Shown: positions 10,595 to 21,503, counted from the first letter of the stretch. The stretch is 64,000 bases of DNA from Diplonema papillatum (GCA_030068145.1 JAPJBO010000885.1:1-64000), one strand, 5' to 3'. A program made the numbers and translations. The notes: a model not told the origin generated them from the sequence alone.

Positions 10595-11097
10595 AGCACT
10601 TTTTTTTGGAATTTTCACATTTTCCGGATGTAGGCCTATTTTGGCCATTTTTTGCCATTTTGGCCGATTTGCCCATAGTTTGGCCTATTTTGGCCTCTGT
10701 TGCCGGGTTTAGACTTTGGCCATTGCCTCCAGATTTTGCTCATAATTTGCAAAGTGCATTTCCCTGACAACATTGAAGAAAACAATTTCCGACATTGCCG
10801 TTGACAGGCACTGGTCCCCTACAGCACTGATCACTCCCCAGGAGCAATCAGTGTTCTTACTTCATCAATTCCAGCACCATAATCAAACTCACTGTACATC
10901 AATTCCAGCACCATAATCAAACGCACTGTATAATCAAGGCGCTTCCTTTTGATTCAGAAAGGATTCATGTCCGCGCGAACCCTACGGCACTGTAAAATGT
11001 AGGGGGGCCCTACTCCTATTGCATGTTCGCGTGTTTCACAATAACCCGGTCGGTTCCTCCATATGTACAGGCTTGCTTTTGCACGCAGGGAATTAAA
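10595..11097. other. Spacer of the foldback
   Basis: No gene. It contains TTTTGGCC-rich sequence near 10600-10690 and a roughly 35-bp direct duplication (CATCAATTCCAGCACCATAA) at about 10863-10931. Confidence 0.6.
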
Positions 11098-11240
11098 TTT
11101 GTTTTGCTGCTGGCTATAAGGGAATTAAATTTGTTTTGCTGGCTGTAAGGGAATGCAATTGTTTTTGCTGGCTGTTAGGGAATTAAATTTGTTTTTGCTG
11201 GCTGTTAAGGAATTAAGTTTGTTTTGATGGCTCGAAGGGA
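11098..11240 (-). repeat. Inverted 30-bp array, right arm of foldback
   Basis: About five copies of the same 30-bp unit as at 10271-10594, on the opposite strand (GGAATTAAATTTG, TTTTTGCTGGCTG). Together the two arms form a 970-bp foldback structure. Confidence 0.9.
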
Positions 11241-11277
11241 AAAATAAATAACGCTGGAAATACCCCTTATTATTATT

Positions 11278-11425
11278 ATTGAAAGTATGCCAATACTGCA
11301 GGGAATACTTGACTAGACCTCTTGAGTTTGTGCCAACCACGAATTGGGGAGTCGGAGTACCTACAAAGCCAAAAGCAGGACCGACCCCCCGTTCGTGAGA
11401 AAAAGCGAAGAATAAAAACCCCTAA
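11278..11425 (+). repeat. Family F repeat, copy 1
   Basis: Contains CTGCAGGGAATACTTGACTA, CCTCTTGAGTTTGTGC, AATTGGGGAGTCGG and TTCGTGAGAAAAAGCGAAGA. Copies also lie at 11846-11990 and 55040-55185. Function unknown. Confidence 0.85.
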
Positions 11426-11726
11426 TCCGTGCCTCGTAACACACAGCCGCCGATCAACACGAAACCACCCAGAAGAAAAGCCAGGCACCGGGATCTTCCT
11501 GACGAGCACGCAACCCGGTGAACTTAATCAAGAGTCGAAGATTAGCGTCGAAACTTCCTGCCTTTTCACGCCGCAGCAGAACGACCACACCCTACCCAAA
11601 CCCAAGCACCCTCTAAACGCGTTAGGGGACTTCACAAGGTTTCACAACGGAGTGACACAACACCCGAAACGAGTCGCACTCTTTTACTTTTCTCAACCCC
11701 CCGCCATACCCAAGCCTCTACGGTCA

Positions 11727-11775
11727 ACCGGAGACTTTAAAATACCGACCTTCTAATCCACAAATAACGCTAATA
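11727..11775 (+). repeat. Shared 3' tail module, D variant
   Basis: GGTCAACCGGAGACTTTAAA followed by ATACCGACC and TCTAATCCAC. Related tails recur at about 20285, 27770, 28585, 34595, 51855 and 57985. Confidence 0.75.
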
Positions 11776-11845
11776 AAAACACCTGCTTTTTTCCATCTAT
11801 CTTTGTCAAGAGCTGCAACTCAACTATTCTTGTATTGTGTGTGAA

Positions 11846-11990
11846 AGGAAGGGTATGCCAACTTACTGCAGGGAATACTTGACTAGACCTCTTGAGTTTG
11901 TGCTATCCACGAATTGGGGAGTCGGGAGAACCTACAAAGCCAAAAGCAGGACTGAGCCCCCTGTTCGTGAGAAAAAGCGAAGAATAAAAT
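11846..11990 (+). repeat. Family F repeat, copy 2
   Basis: Same order of motifs as at 11278-11425, on the same strand, separated by about 420 bp. Confidence 0.85.
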
Positions 11991-12173
11991 AACTGGGAAA
12001 AGACTTTGACGAATCCGCCGCGAAAGCCCTGGCTGAGGCCGTGGCCACGGAAACGGAGAAGGTTCTTAGGTTCCCATCTTGGGAAAAGGACACTGCGGGA
12101 AACTGTTTCCCGCAATGCGGCGGTGCTGCTCGGGGAACTTTCGTATCCCACGAGAAAATTTGAAAAGGAAGGC

Positions 12174-12360
12174 ATGCATGCGCGTGGGGGGCCCAAGACT
12201 AAATTGAAAGCGAATTTCTTCTTGGTGTCGGTCGCAACACTTACAAACATGGCTAGCCGTATTTAAGCATACCTACTACCCACATACCACCCGCCTCACA
12301 GCCTCAATGGTCAACCGGAGACCCTAAAACACCGAACCTCTAAACCACAATAAACGCTAG
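12174..12360 (+). repeat. Family C repeat, copy 1
   Basis: GCATGCGCGTGGGGGGCCCA, then TTTCTTCTTGGTGTCGGTCG, ACATGGCTAGCCGTA and the tail GGTCAACCGGAGACCCTAAA ending AACGCTAG. Close copies lie at 13052, 38570 and 42745. Confidence 0.9.
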
Positions 12361-12794
12361 GAACTAGCCCAACACACCCCTAGCCCCATTTGTTTCCCGT
12401 ACGATGCTCCCAGTTGCAGGGGACTTTAGAAACCCGGTTTCCCGGTTTTCGAAACCGGGGTTTTCCGGTTTCGGGGTTTCAAAAAAATAAAAAAAAAACA
12501 ATTTATAAATTTCGATTTCAAAATATTTTGGGTTTTTTTTTCTTACCAGCAAACCTCGCCGGAAACAACGAAAAGTGGTACTGTACTCTTTCCCGCAATG
12601 CGGCGGTGCTGCTGCGGGGGTTAGCAACACGGCTTTCCAGTTGGACCAGAGTTGGTCAAGCGCGTTCTGATGGTAAAAGAGGCTTTTTGAAAAGCGGGAA
12701 AATCGATCACACGCCGGCACGCACAGACGAGCAAAAAAAGTTCTGGTTTTGAGGATTTCTTAGTACCAACAACATCTTGGCGGGTTGCCCTTCC
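12361..12794. other. Unassigned AT-rich spacer
   Basis: No gene recognised. CCCGCAATGCGGCGGTGCTG occurs at about 12592-12611 and at 12109-12128, so part of this stretch is a duplicated repeat fragment. Confidence 0.4.
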
Positions 12795-12915
12795 GATGTA
12801 TTGCGCAGGCTAAGAAGACGTAGACGGCGTGTTTTTGGCGGTTGATCACGATTCCCTTAACTGAAAATGACACAGGGTGGATCCAAGTGGGAAAACGATC
12901 AACTGGCACGCAATA
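12795..12915 (+). repeat. Family A head module
   Basis: GTATTGCGCAGGCTAAGAAG, then GGCGGTTGATCA and AGTGGGAAAACGATCAACTG. It is not followed by the family A tail. Confidence 0.8.
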
Positions 12916-13051
12916 GTGCGGTCAACGGGGGTTTCGTCGTATGAGATCGAAGAGAAGATTTATACTATTCAAAGTAAGAACGCATATTACAGACCGATAC
13001 GAGCTGCATGGCAACCCCTGCTCAACATGACCTTAAAGAACTCAATGCTCA

Positions 13052-13250
13052 ACATGCATGCGCGTGGGGGGCCCAAGGCCAAATTCAAAGCGAATTTCTT
13101 CTTGGTGTCGGTCGCAGCACTTACAAACATGGCTAGCCGTAGTTAAAGTGTATAAGCATACCTACTACCCTCATACCACCCGCCTCACAGCCTCAATGGT
13201 CAACCGGAGACCCTAAAACACCGAACCTCTAAACCACAATAAACGCTAGA
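13052..13250 (+). repeat. Family C repeat, copy 2
   Basis: Near-identical to the copy at 12174, including the tail ending AACGCTAG. It lies next to the MITE at 13299. Confidence 0.9.
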
Positions 13251-13298
13251 AGATTTATACTATTCCGACGAGAACTAACACTTGTACAAAGGTTATAA

Positions 13299-13504
13299 CA
13301 TGCAGGGTCAAAACCTTGTGTCTTTTTGGAAATGGCAAAAAAAAAAATTTCAGAAAAAAATTGGGTTTTTTGAATTTTAAAATTTTGGAACAAACTCTGC
13401 AGTAATTTTTGAAGACGTCGAGCTAAATTTTTTTTTTCCAACTTTTTTTTTTGGGGTCCATCGGCTCCGCGGGAGCGTTTTAAAAAGACACAAGGTTCTG
13501 ACTG
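13299..13504. mobile_element. M-family MITE, copy 1 (right end decayed)
   Basis: Left end CATGCAGGGTCAAAACCTTG, preceded by ATAA. The interior is AT-rich (TTTTGAATTTTAAAATTTTGG). The right arm keeps AAAAAGACACAAGGTT but the last bases are degenerate, so no TSD is visible. Confidence 0.8.
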
Positions 13505-14374
13505 GTACTACTGACGAATTCTTTTCCCTTTCACTCTAAAAAAAAATAACCCGATCGCTTCACAACAACTGGGAACAGTTTATGAAAAGAAGAAGAAGAA
13601 GAAGAGCCAAACTAGTAATACTCATAATTGTCACAAAATCAGGATCCTTTGTTAGTTCATTTTTAAAAGAAACCGCATCGACCCCCTCCCCCTTAACCCA
13701 TGCAACGGAAGGTGTCCATCAAAAAACCGTTGAAAATAGCGAATCAGGCGAATTTTCACTCTAAAAAAACACGTAGAAACCAGGCGCGTGTCCTGCTTGT
13801 ACGTGCCCCCAGCAAAGGAAAAACAAAACAAGGCAAAACAAAAAGAAACACATTTTAAAAAACGGAGAAACCCCGACAGGCCGCTTGCACTTAGCAGCCG
13901 ATGCACTTCTCTCTCGCTTCAAGACCAACTGTCCGGAAAACAAAAGCATACCCAAGCAAAAAATAAATATCCGCCGGTAGGAAAGACCTCTGCCAAAAGG
14001 GATCGGCCGCTGTCGGGGCCAGTCTGGCGCTTGCTTTGTCGCCGGGGAAAAAAACAAAAGCAAACGCCCCATCGAACCTGATGCTGGGCCTACGTTGCTG
14101 AAAGTATACACCACCGTGCCGATAGCGCGGGGAGAGCCTACCACGTATCGCAAGCCGCTTGCCACACAACGTAAAGTACTGCGCCCTTGCGTGCCGCATT
14201 CCTACAAGGGGTTCTGGCCTGTCAAAAGCTTCCACCCTAAAAAAGACACACATGCCAAACCAGTGTGCTTGTCATGCGCACTGTCGTTGCGTATACTTGT
14301 CAGCGCTCATGCGCAGCTACGTGCACTTTATCAAGCGAACTTCTCGTGGCTGGTCCGTGGACCTCTTGCCTCCA
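13505..14374. other. No gene recognised
   Basis: Several overlapping small frames on both strands with no family resemblance, no codon bias and no recognised repeat. Confidence 0.35.
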
Positions 14375-14700
14375 ACGGGGTCGTAAAGGCTGCCGAAACC
14401 CTGCATTCTTGTCATTTTCTTTTTTGTGCCAAGTCGGGTTGGGGGGTCCGGTGCATTGGATGCGCTTACGGTACACTACACGGTGAGGTCCAGTCTCAGA
14501 TGCTGGAGTTAAAGCTGGAGTTAAAAAGCGGGTGCCACACCCCGCTTTTCGGGTGTGGATTTACACGCGTTTTGGTTGTGGCACACCCGCTTTTCGGGTG
14601 TGACTCAGACACACCCTCTTTAACTCCAGCTTCTGAGGCTGGACCTCACCGTGTAGTAGTCATATTGATCAGTAGTAAGTGACTAGTGAATGGCATGATT
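14375..14700. repeat. Family G repeat, copy 2
   Basis: Matches 7990-8130 outside the inverted-repeat element at 14476-14656 (GTAAAGGCTGCC upstream; CATATTGATCAGTAG downstream). Confidence 0.7.
14476..14656. mobile_element. Inverted-repeat element in family G
   Basis: Left arm CTACACGGTGAGGTCCAG followed by CTGGAGTTAAAG. The right arm is its near-perfect complement, giving about 38-bp TIRs around a 181-bp element. The inside carries CACCCCGCTTTTCGGGTGTG and a second copy, which form hairpins. No clear TSD. Confidence 0.8.
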
Positions 14701-14738
14701 AGTGTTAGTGCGCCGTGTGCACCAACTCTTTAACTTTG

Positions 14739-14940
14739 CTGTATAAGCACCTGCTTTTGTAGGAAATACTTGAGGAGGCTGCCAGCTGCAAAAGATCAAA
14801 GGAGGTAAAGGTGTGCTGTAGCCCACACGAAACACAGGTGAATCTGGGTTCAGTGGCGGGCGGAAGCGTTCAACAAAAAAGACCCACTTTGTAGTTGTAT
14901 TGTTTTCTCCCCCTCTAGCCTCCTTCGAAGTAAGCACAAC
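14739..14940. mobile_element. R1 repeat, copy b
   Basis: Full-length except for the right TIR, which is altered after CTTCGAAGTAAGCACAA. Confidence 0.8.
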
Positions 14941-15071
14941 AGTTTGCCGACCTTTTCGACGGCCGCGGTAGGTCGAAGAGTTTATTTACCCCCGTACGAG
15001 AATGCCGAGAGGAGAAGCCCGTCGCAATTTCTTTCTGCCGCCGTTTCTTCTTCTTCCATACATAGTAGAAC

Positions 15072-15180
15072 ATCCCCATCCGGGCCATGCCATGCGCATG
15101 ACCCGATGGCTTGGGTGGTGTCAGGCAGTAGTTTGACCAGCCTGATGCAGCCATCAACGCAAACACGACACCCACACCCT
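15072..15180 (+). repeat. Family I repeat, copy 1
   Basis: Shares CATGCGCATG, CAGTAGTTTGACCAGCCT and AGCCATCAACGCAAACACGA with 62109-62225. Function unknown. Confidence 0.7.
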
Positions 15181-15559
15181 CTCACACGTATGCCATTATC
15201 GCAGGTACGATACGCATACACGGTGTCCTCCCAGCACCGGGTGGAGGAGTTGAACTGCGTGGTCCATTTTGCTGGTGTGCCACTCCCGACACTTTCACCG
15301 CACACTTAACTCCCGGAGTTTTCAAGCGGACTTCACTCCAAAAACAAGTGTTCCCCCATCAAAAGCAATCGAAAAGAAAACAATAGAGCGTTTTACCGTC
15401 GTCGGCAGGATTCTCGAGAACCCAACCATCCGCCGTGTCCTCGGCTAAGATGGCGTTGATGATGTTGTGGGGCGCCTTGTACGCCTCATCTTTCATGCCT
15501 ACAGGTATCCGCCGAAGTTCTCAAGCCTCCGGACCGTCGTCGGGTATACCTTGCGCGGG
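15181..15559. other. No gene recognised
   Basis: No repeat family or coding signal could be assigned. Confidence 0.35.
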
Positions 15560-15715
15560 GTGTCACGGGATGTTTGGCAGCCGCTGCTAAACATACAGTG
15601 CATGCTAATCCATGTGGTTCATGTACTTACAAGAACTCAACGCTACACAAACATAACGTGGGCGGCGCCGAAGCTTTACCAGCTTCGGCTGACACCATTT
15701 GCGCACTTAACCATG
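15560..15715 (+). repeat. Family J repeat, copy 1
   Basis: GTGTCACGGGAT, CAGCCGCTGCT, CATGTGGTTCATGTACTTA and GACACCATTTG. Relatives lie at 40985-41600 (interrupted) and 42175-42335. Confidence 0.75.
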
Positions 15716-15929
15716 GTTAAGAAGACGACTGAAAGCATAGACACAAAGATAGCTCAAAGCATTTGCAAAATAACACGAAAAGCCTCTCGGCAAAAACCCG
15801 TTTTAACATTTCTTCCCCCAAACCATTGCACAAATAATCTCCCCTCCCTTGATGGTAACTCAACAGCACCGCTCCCGCTAACCCCACTTTTGGTGAGGAA
15901 TCCCAAACCCCGGTTGGGGCTTTTGTAGT

Positions 15930-16312
15930 ACTAATCAATGTATTGTGCAGGCTAAAAAGACGCAGGCAGCGTGTTTTGGTGGTTGATCAGAATTCCTTAC
16001 CTGAATATGCACAGGGTAAGTACAAGTGGGAAACCGATCACCGCGGCACGCACAAACACACGAGAAGAGACGGTCAGACGGTACCATACTGCGGTACCAT
16101 ACTGAGGAGGGCCTACCGTAAGTAAGGTGTGTGGACAATGGCCGAAACCACCAATGACCAACAACCAAGGTACCCACCGATCCTCTTACCTCGTGTAACC
16201 ACCACTCTTACGACACTCAGAGCACAAAGGATATCTTCCCTTAACGACGAAGGTCACCCGGAGAATTTAAAACCCCGGAGTTTTAAGCGAAGTTTCACTC
16301 TGAACAAAACGA
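15930..16312 (+). repeat. Family A repeat, fullest copy
   Basis: Starts with the GCAGGCTAAAAAGACG head, passes through CCTACCGTAAGTAAGG, AATGGCCGAAACCACCAATG and CCTCTTACCTCGTGTAACC, and ends in the common tail (GGTCACCCGGAG, then TTTCACTCTGAA). The layout is SINE-like. I could not find convincing pol III A and B boxes. Confidence 0.8.
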
Positions 16313-16532
16313 AGCGCCTGTCTTTTTTTTTTTTTTTGAGGAATTCGTCGCACTTCTTCGTTAGCGGGAGCACTGCTCAACAGAACGCATCTCTTTTGTC
16401 GGTTACCTTTGCTTAGCTTTCTTTTGCTTATCCGTGGACGCCGTCGCTACAAACGAACATAAGAAAAAGGCACCCCCCCTCTTTACAACTTTCTATTTTC
16501 TACTTTGCATCCCTTTCCTAGACGTCATCTTC

Positions 16533-16604
16533 CTCGAAGAAGACTTGATGCTAGCATCAACCATGCATGAGAGGCCGTGCCCTGCCTAAACATTAAACTA
16601 AGAT
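16533..16604 (+). repeat. Hairpin family H, copy 2
   Basis: A perfect 16-bp palindrome, TTGATGCTAGCATCAA (16545-16560), is followed by CATGCATG and an imperfect hairpin (AGGCCGTGCCCTGCCT), then CATTAAACTAAG. Across the family the second hairpin is usually AGGCAGTGCTCTGCCT. Confidence 0.85.
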
Positions 16605-16607
16605 TTT

Positions 16608-16990
16608 CCCCCCGCCCACCGACCATATGCAGCCAGTGAGTAGAGAAGAGAACGAGTGTAAAAGAAGTTGGCGGTAGCACAACCTACCGGGCCAGCGGAG
16701 ACCACCGCAAAAAGATTTCTTACTTTTCCTTATCCCTCAAAACCAGCACCGAATAACAACGACCCCCCGCCCACCGACCACATGCAGCCAAGCTGAACCT
16801 TTTTTGGCTAGCCAAAATGAGAAAAAAGAGTGAAAGAGTACATTCAGTAGTGAGTAGAGAGAGAGAGGACGAGTGTAAAAGAACGGAGGTAGCACAAGCT
16901 ACCAGACCAGCAGAGACCACCGCAAAACAGTTTTCTTACTTTTCCTTTTCCCTCACAACCAGCGACCACACGCACCAACTCGCAAAACAA
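16608..16990 (+). repeat. Imperfect tandem duplication
   Basis: The block CCGCCCACCGACCA, GAGTGTAAAAGAA, GTAGCACAA, GAGACCACCGCAAAA is present twice with a period of about 155-216 bp. The second copy carries about 60 extra bp. Confidence 0.75.
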
Positions 16991-17640
16991 ACAAAAGGTC
17001 GAAAGCCATCATTCTGCACGTCCCGCGGGATCGTCGGAAACACAAAAAAAGGCCCATGAAACCCCAACGATCAACAACGAAGGTGCACGCCGATACTCTG
17101 CCCGAACACGCAGCCTTCACAGGATCGTCCCCATTGCCGACCGTCACCCCCGGGGTTGCAACGAACCTTCTCTCTAAAACAGTCCCGGACGTGGCTAGCC
17201 ATTACTTATGAAAGTGTACAAAAAAGCCCACACCCGTACTTGCTCTACAAAAACCCATTTCACAAATAACATCCCGAAAACTCAAGCGAGCTTCAACTCC
17301 CACGGAAGAAGAATAGAGGCAGTGTCATGTCTAAGCATTAAACTGACATTCCCCGACAAAGGCTGTGAAATATACGTTACTACGCACTGAGCCAGCCTAC
17401 GAAAGGAGCTTCAAGCCAACTTGCATTCGTTTAAACAGAGAGAACGCCCTAGCTTCTTCCTCTCAAGCTATCCTTCACCTTTGAAAGAAAAAATAATAAC
17501 GCAACGAAAGCGGAACAGCGAGAACGACCTAACCGACGGCGAACGCCCTGACTTTGCACCCGAGCAACCTTTGGCGGTTGCAACTGTTGCTGTGCGCTAG
17601 TCATCGGCTATCCACAATAGGAAGTGAGAGCGCGCTCTAG
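16991..17640. other. Repeat fragments, no gene
   Basis: A module with CGGGATCGTCGGAAACACAA lies near 17020-17050; it also occurs at 31495, 31721, 34825 and 61018. A partial H copy lies near 17305-17345. Nothing else is recognised. Confidence 0.5.
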
Positions 17641-17644
17641 ATAA

Positions 17645-17841
17645 CATGCAGGGTCAAACCTCGTGTCTTTTTAAAACGCTCCTGCGGGGCAGATGGCCCC
17701 CCAAAAAAAAAATTGCTCAACTTCCTCAAAAATTACCGCAGTTTTTTGTTCCAAAATTTTAAAATTTAAAAACCCCAATTTTCTTCTGGAATTTTTTTTT
17801 TTGGCCATTTCCAAAAAGACACAAGGTCTTGACCCTGCAGG
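17645..17841. mobile_element. M-family MITE, copy 2
   Basis: Ends CATGCAGGG and CCCTGCAGG, with inverted GTCAAACCTCGTGTCTTTTT-like arms, flanked by ATAA on both sides (17641-17644 and 17842-17845). The interior lies in the opposite orientation to copies 1, 3 and 4. Confidence 0.9.
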
Positions 17842-17877
17842 ATAAGTCGAATAATCAACTGAAACACACACACATAG

Positions 17878-18105
17878 TTGAGTGGATCGCATGAGCATCG
17901 TCCATTTTCGGGATCGGTGCATTCGGCAGGTGAGTTGTTACACACTCATTATCGGATGCCGACTTCCATGGCCACCGTCCTGCTGTCAAGATGAACCGAC
18001 ACCCTTTGTGGGATCTGATGAGCGATTACTCGGACACCTTAAGTCAGCTCTCGGTTCATCCCGCGTCGCCAGTCCTGCTTGCCAGAAGTGGCCCACTTAG
18101 AACCA
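17878..18105 (-). pseudogene. 28S rRNA fragment, copy 2 (longest of this region)
   Basis: Read on the minus strand it runs from GGCAAGCAGGACTGGCGA through GCGGGATGAACCG, TTAAGG and CGCTCATCAG. It continues through GACAGCAGGACGGTGGCCAT and GGAAGTCGG to TGTGTAACAACTCACC. This is the order of a conserved large-subunit rRNA segment. It overlaps and extends the segments at 7805-7955 and 37155-37210. Flanks are not rDNA. Confidence 0.9.
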
Positions 18106-18394
18106 GGATTCTACGTCAGGGTTCAATGAAGTAACCCCGAGCTCACGGCACGCGCACTGTTACTAACCCACCCCTCCCTTTTTTTGTCGGCATCGTCTCA
18201 TATGATGAAATCTACCTGAGAAATCTGCTTATCCAACGCCAGCCCTTTTTCTTTCGAACGAAGCAAACCTACGAGGTTCTTTCGCTTCCTTCGCTTGAAA
18301 TTCTATTTTGCACAGACTACAGGCTTTCGTTTGCTCACCGGAGGAAACTGCCCGTTCGGCCCTTCGGTTCTTACACGCGCAAGACTATCTTTTT

Positions 18395-18720
18395 GACGTA
18401 CCCTATGTTCAGTGGGAGTTGAGATTCTCTGTCAAGATGCTAGCCGCCGCCATAGGGCGGGCTATTGCCAAAAGGAGGAGAGCCCGCGAAACAACGTGTC
18501 AAGACACGCCTGCCAGGCGGTCTCGTCCGCCAGTCAGAACGCCCCCGGCTGCGCCACCATCGGTGCAACAATCATCTTTGACAGGGCCACGGCTCGCTCC
18601 GCGCCCACGGCGCAACGACTTGCGCCCGCCGTCGTAGTACGGGATAGTAGTGGGGCGACCGGATACTCCTCGGAGAGATGGTCCCTGTACTCTAACTCGT
18701 CTCTCTCTCTCTCTCTCTTT
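18395..18720 (+). repeat. 326-bp direct repeat, copy 1
   Basis: Repeated at 18971-19297 with about 3 percent mismatch, period 576 bp, each copy ending in a CT microsatellite. A frame from 18308 to 18637 runs through it (AAAIGRAIAKRRRARETT, then proline/arginine-rich). Differences between copies include several amino-acid changes, so coding status is doubtful. Confidence 0.9.
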
Positions 18721-18970
18721 TTGGCTGCAAATTGGGTACCTTATGCGAGCCATCAACGACCTGTGCTGCGCCGACTCAGGAGTCGCCTCCTTCCCTGGGA
18801 GATGGCGGCAGGGGGTCTGTTCCCTCCGCTGTTTTGGTGCGCCGGCTATGCCGGGTTGTACCCACCGCCCACGCTTTGCGGCTGGACGGAAGACCGAGTG
18901 GATGTTGGGCAAGCTGGAAACAATTTGCGCCCGTAACAGCTGGAACGATGCCGTGCCTGAATATCCGCAC

Positions 18971-19297
18971 GACGTACCCTTTGTTCAGTGGGAGTTGAGA
19001 TTCTCCGTCAAGATGCTAGCCGCCGCCATAGGGCGGGCTATTGCCAAAAGGAGGAGAGCCCGCGAAACAACGCGTCAACACACGCCTGCCAGGCGGTCTC
19101 GTCCGCCAGTCAGAACGCCCCCGGCTGCGGCACCCACGGTGCGACAATCATCTTTGACAGGGCCACGGCTCGCTCCGCGCCCACGGTGCAACGACTTGCG
19201 CCCGCCGTAGTAGTACGGGATAGTAGTGGAGCGACCGGATACTCCTCGGAGAGATGGTCCCTGCACTCTAACTCGTCTCTCTCTCTCTCTCTCTTTT
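18971..19297 (+). repeat. 326-bp direct repeat, copy 2
   Basis: Second copy of the 18395-18720 block, with the same basic frame and terminal CT tract. The unequal spacer between copies (18721-18970) is single copy. Confidence 0.9.
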
Positions 19298-19434
19298 TTG
19301 TGTGGGGGGGGGGCAGATGTGGGGTTTGGGGGTCGAAGGAACAGCGGAGGTCGGAGAGCCGAGTACTCTAGGCAAACGGTGCGCTCCAGCACCGGGCGAG
19401 GAGTTAAACTGCGCGGTTTGGCGGGTGTGACCGG

Positions 19435-19497
19435 CAAATCCAGTGTGAACAGGGTGGATACGAGTGGGAAAACGAGCAACCGGCACGCACAAACGAA
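19435..19497 (+). repeat. Family A head fragment
   Basis: AACAGGGTGGATACGAGTGG then AAAACGAGCAACCGGCACGC, part of the family A head. It is joined to sequence unlike the other copies. Confidence 0.6.
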
Positions 19498-19699
19498 ACG
19501 AAGCGCCTGTTCTTCTTCGCTCCTTTGATACCCCATCCTGCCTCATTACAGCCGGGGACTCAGATATATGAAGTCTCACCTCCTGTTAAGCTTATTTGGA
19601 CCGGCCGCGTTGTTGCCCTCAAACCTCGCACTCGTTTAACACGAAAGGTAAAATGGCAAATCAGGCTAGACCACTAAACTGCACTACTTGTGCCAAGAA

Positions 19700-19987
19700 G
19701 AAGAAAGAAGAAAAAGGCCGCTCCTGGTCCAGGAACGTGACGGTCAACCACAGCTTGCAAAGCTTGAGTCGGAGGCAGTACAGTGCCACAACCCCGTCCG
19801 CTCTGCCCTGCGGCTGACCGTCTCGACGAGCTTGTGTTCAGCGAGCGCCAAGCCCCAAGGTGCACCAAGCCTCGATGCTTTAGTTTGGGAAATCGGTAGC
19901 CACTTGACCCGTAGGCCCGTGGCTCTGCAGTACCGCCGAACACGTGAAGCTTGGCTCCCGTGTAGCAGGCTTTCCCTGGTACCTATT
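19700..19987 (-). mobile_element. S-family retroposon, copy 1
   Basis: Flanked by a 13-bp duplication, CTTGTGCCAAGAA (19687-19699 and 19988-20000). An A/G-rich GAAGAAAGAAG tract is next to the left TSD. The body contains GTGACGGTCAACCACAGC and ACCCGTAGGCCCGTGGCTCT and ends at GGTACC. Because the right end is the one that is truncated in another copy, I read the element on the minus strand with a TTC-rich 3' tail. Confidence 0.88.
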
Positions 19988-20164
19988 CTTGTGCCAAGAA
20001 AGATGCAAATCCCGATGCTGCTCCACGCCGCAAAAGGACACGAAAGCCGCCCGGACGATACAAAAGAGGAGGGGCGCTCAAAAAAAAAAAAAAAGAGAAA
20101 CAAAAAGAAGAAAAAAAGCTCGAAACAGTCTATAGAACGACCCGAACGAACATAGAACATAGAA

Positions 20165-20445
20165 CACCCTTGCTATCCCAGCCCTTTTGGTTCCCAGACC
20201 CCTGTCCTATGAAAAGACCCACATCCTCGTCTAACAAAACTACCGCCAGACTACTCGCCCTTCAATACCTTCCCCTGCCTGTCAACGGTCAACCGGAGAC
20301 TCAATTATACCGGCTTCTTAACCCTTTACGGACGGGAGACATGCCTGAAACCGAGCTGGTGTTCGGACGCTGCACTTCCAAGAGTAAAAGTTCTAATCCA
20401 CGAATAACGCTAGTAAAGACACGTCGAAAACGATCAATCTCCCCG
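20165..20445 (+). repeat. D-type module with shared tail
   Basis: Contains AACGGTCAACCGGAGACTC and later CTAATCCACGAATAACGC, the D variant of the shared tail, here split by other sequence. Confidence 0.6.
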
Positions 20446-20484
20446 TGACGGATTCGCCTGTGTACTGGTAGCACGGGGTGGTCC

Positions 20485-20660
20485 TGGCTGTGACGAGCTA
20501 CGAACAGCCGCCTGACAAACCAGACTCACACCGCTGTCCTGTCTGCAGACACGCAGGTTCCGCGCTGATGATGGTCCGGCTTGTGTTCGTGGCTTAAAGG
20601 GACCGAAACACGGCGCAGACGGGACCAGTGCGGTATCCATTCCAAGCACGTTCTTGCAAT
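20485..20660 (+). repeat. Family N repeat, copy 1
   Basis: GACGAGCTACGAACAGCCGC, GTCCTGTCTGCAGACAC and CATTCCAAGCACGTTCTTGC are shared with 50350-50540. A short relic lies at about 7578-7605. Confidence 0.8.
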
Positions 20661-21400
20661 CCCCCTCCGTCCGTAAGGGTGTTAAAACTCGAAACAGTAA
20701 CCTAATCCACCGTTTTTTCTTAAGAATACGAAATTGTCGAGAAGTAATTCACCGGAGTAAACTGACCGTTCACTCCTCCGCTTTGTTCTTGCGAGAAAAT
20801 ATGACGAAGGTCCGCTCGCTGGTCTCTGCGCACACGCTTCGATTGCCGGGTTACATCGAACGCCAGTCGAGCGTGCCAGATGCCAGCAGAAAGAAGGAGC
20901 TTCCGATCTTACAGTACCTTTTTTGTGCGTCTCTCATCACGAGCCACGCGCGGGTCATCCTGGAACTTCTGCCGACTTTCCATCTTTCACAACCCAGCGT
21001 GGCACCCACAGAAGGAAATACCCCCGTGTTCTCCCAGAATCAGGCTCAACTCAACAGAACCCCTCCCCTTCAACTCGACCCCCCCCCAAGAGCACCGGCT
21101 TCTTAACATTAACAGAAAAACACTCAGGGGAATTGGCTACTGTTACCGGGTTCGGACCGTGGTCCGAATCTAAAGATTCTGGCCACAATGGCCACAAGGT
21201 TTTGGGGTAAATGTTGTGGCTATTCTCATCGTGGGACTTGTGGGTGCACAGTACCTACTGTGCTTTTTCTCCCTTTGTACAGGGCCTGCATACACGAACG
21301 GAAAACTCCGGGTCGGTCCGAATCTAAAAATGTGTAGCTAATACCCTGGAATGCACGTCCAAAGTAAAAAGAAATTACTCAATTTTACGTACCGAATACT
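20661..21400. other. No gene recognised
   Basis: A 150-codon frame at 20654-21106 has no family resemblance or codon bias, and it begins inside family N. Nothing else is assigned. Confidence 0.35.
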
Positions 21401-21404
21401 ATCA

Positions 21405-21503
21405 ACACATACACACACACACACACGTGCGTGGACACACTCTCGCTAAGGGGAGCGCCGCGTTAAAACAAGTCTGCAACACACACACACACACACACAC
21501 AGC
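21405..21503 (+). repeat. Two CA microsatellites around a conserved 50-bp core
   Basis: (CA)n, then GTGGACACACTCTCGCTAAG with GGGAGCGCCGCGTTAAAA, then (CA)n. The same arrangement is found at 61985-62082. Confidence 0.85.

Noticed and set aside
16533-16604. H element as a hammerhead or other known ribozyme
   Set aside because: The conserved hammerhead core sequences are absent.
20654-21106. 150-codon frame
   Set aside because: Begins in family N, no recognisable domain, and overlapping frames are similarly open.
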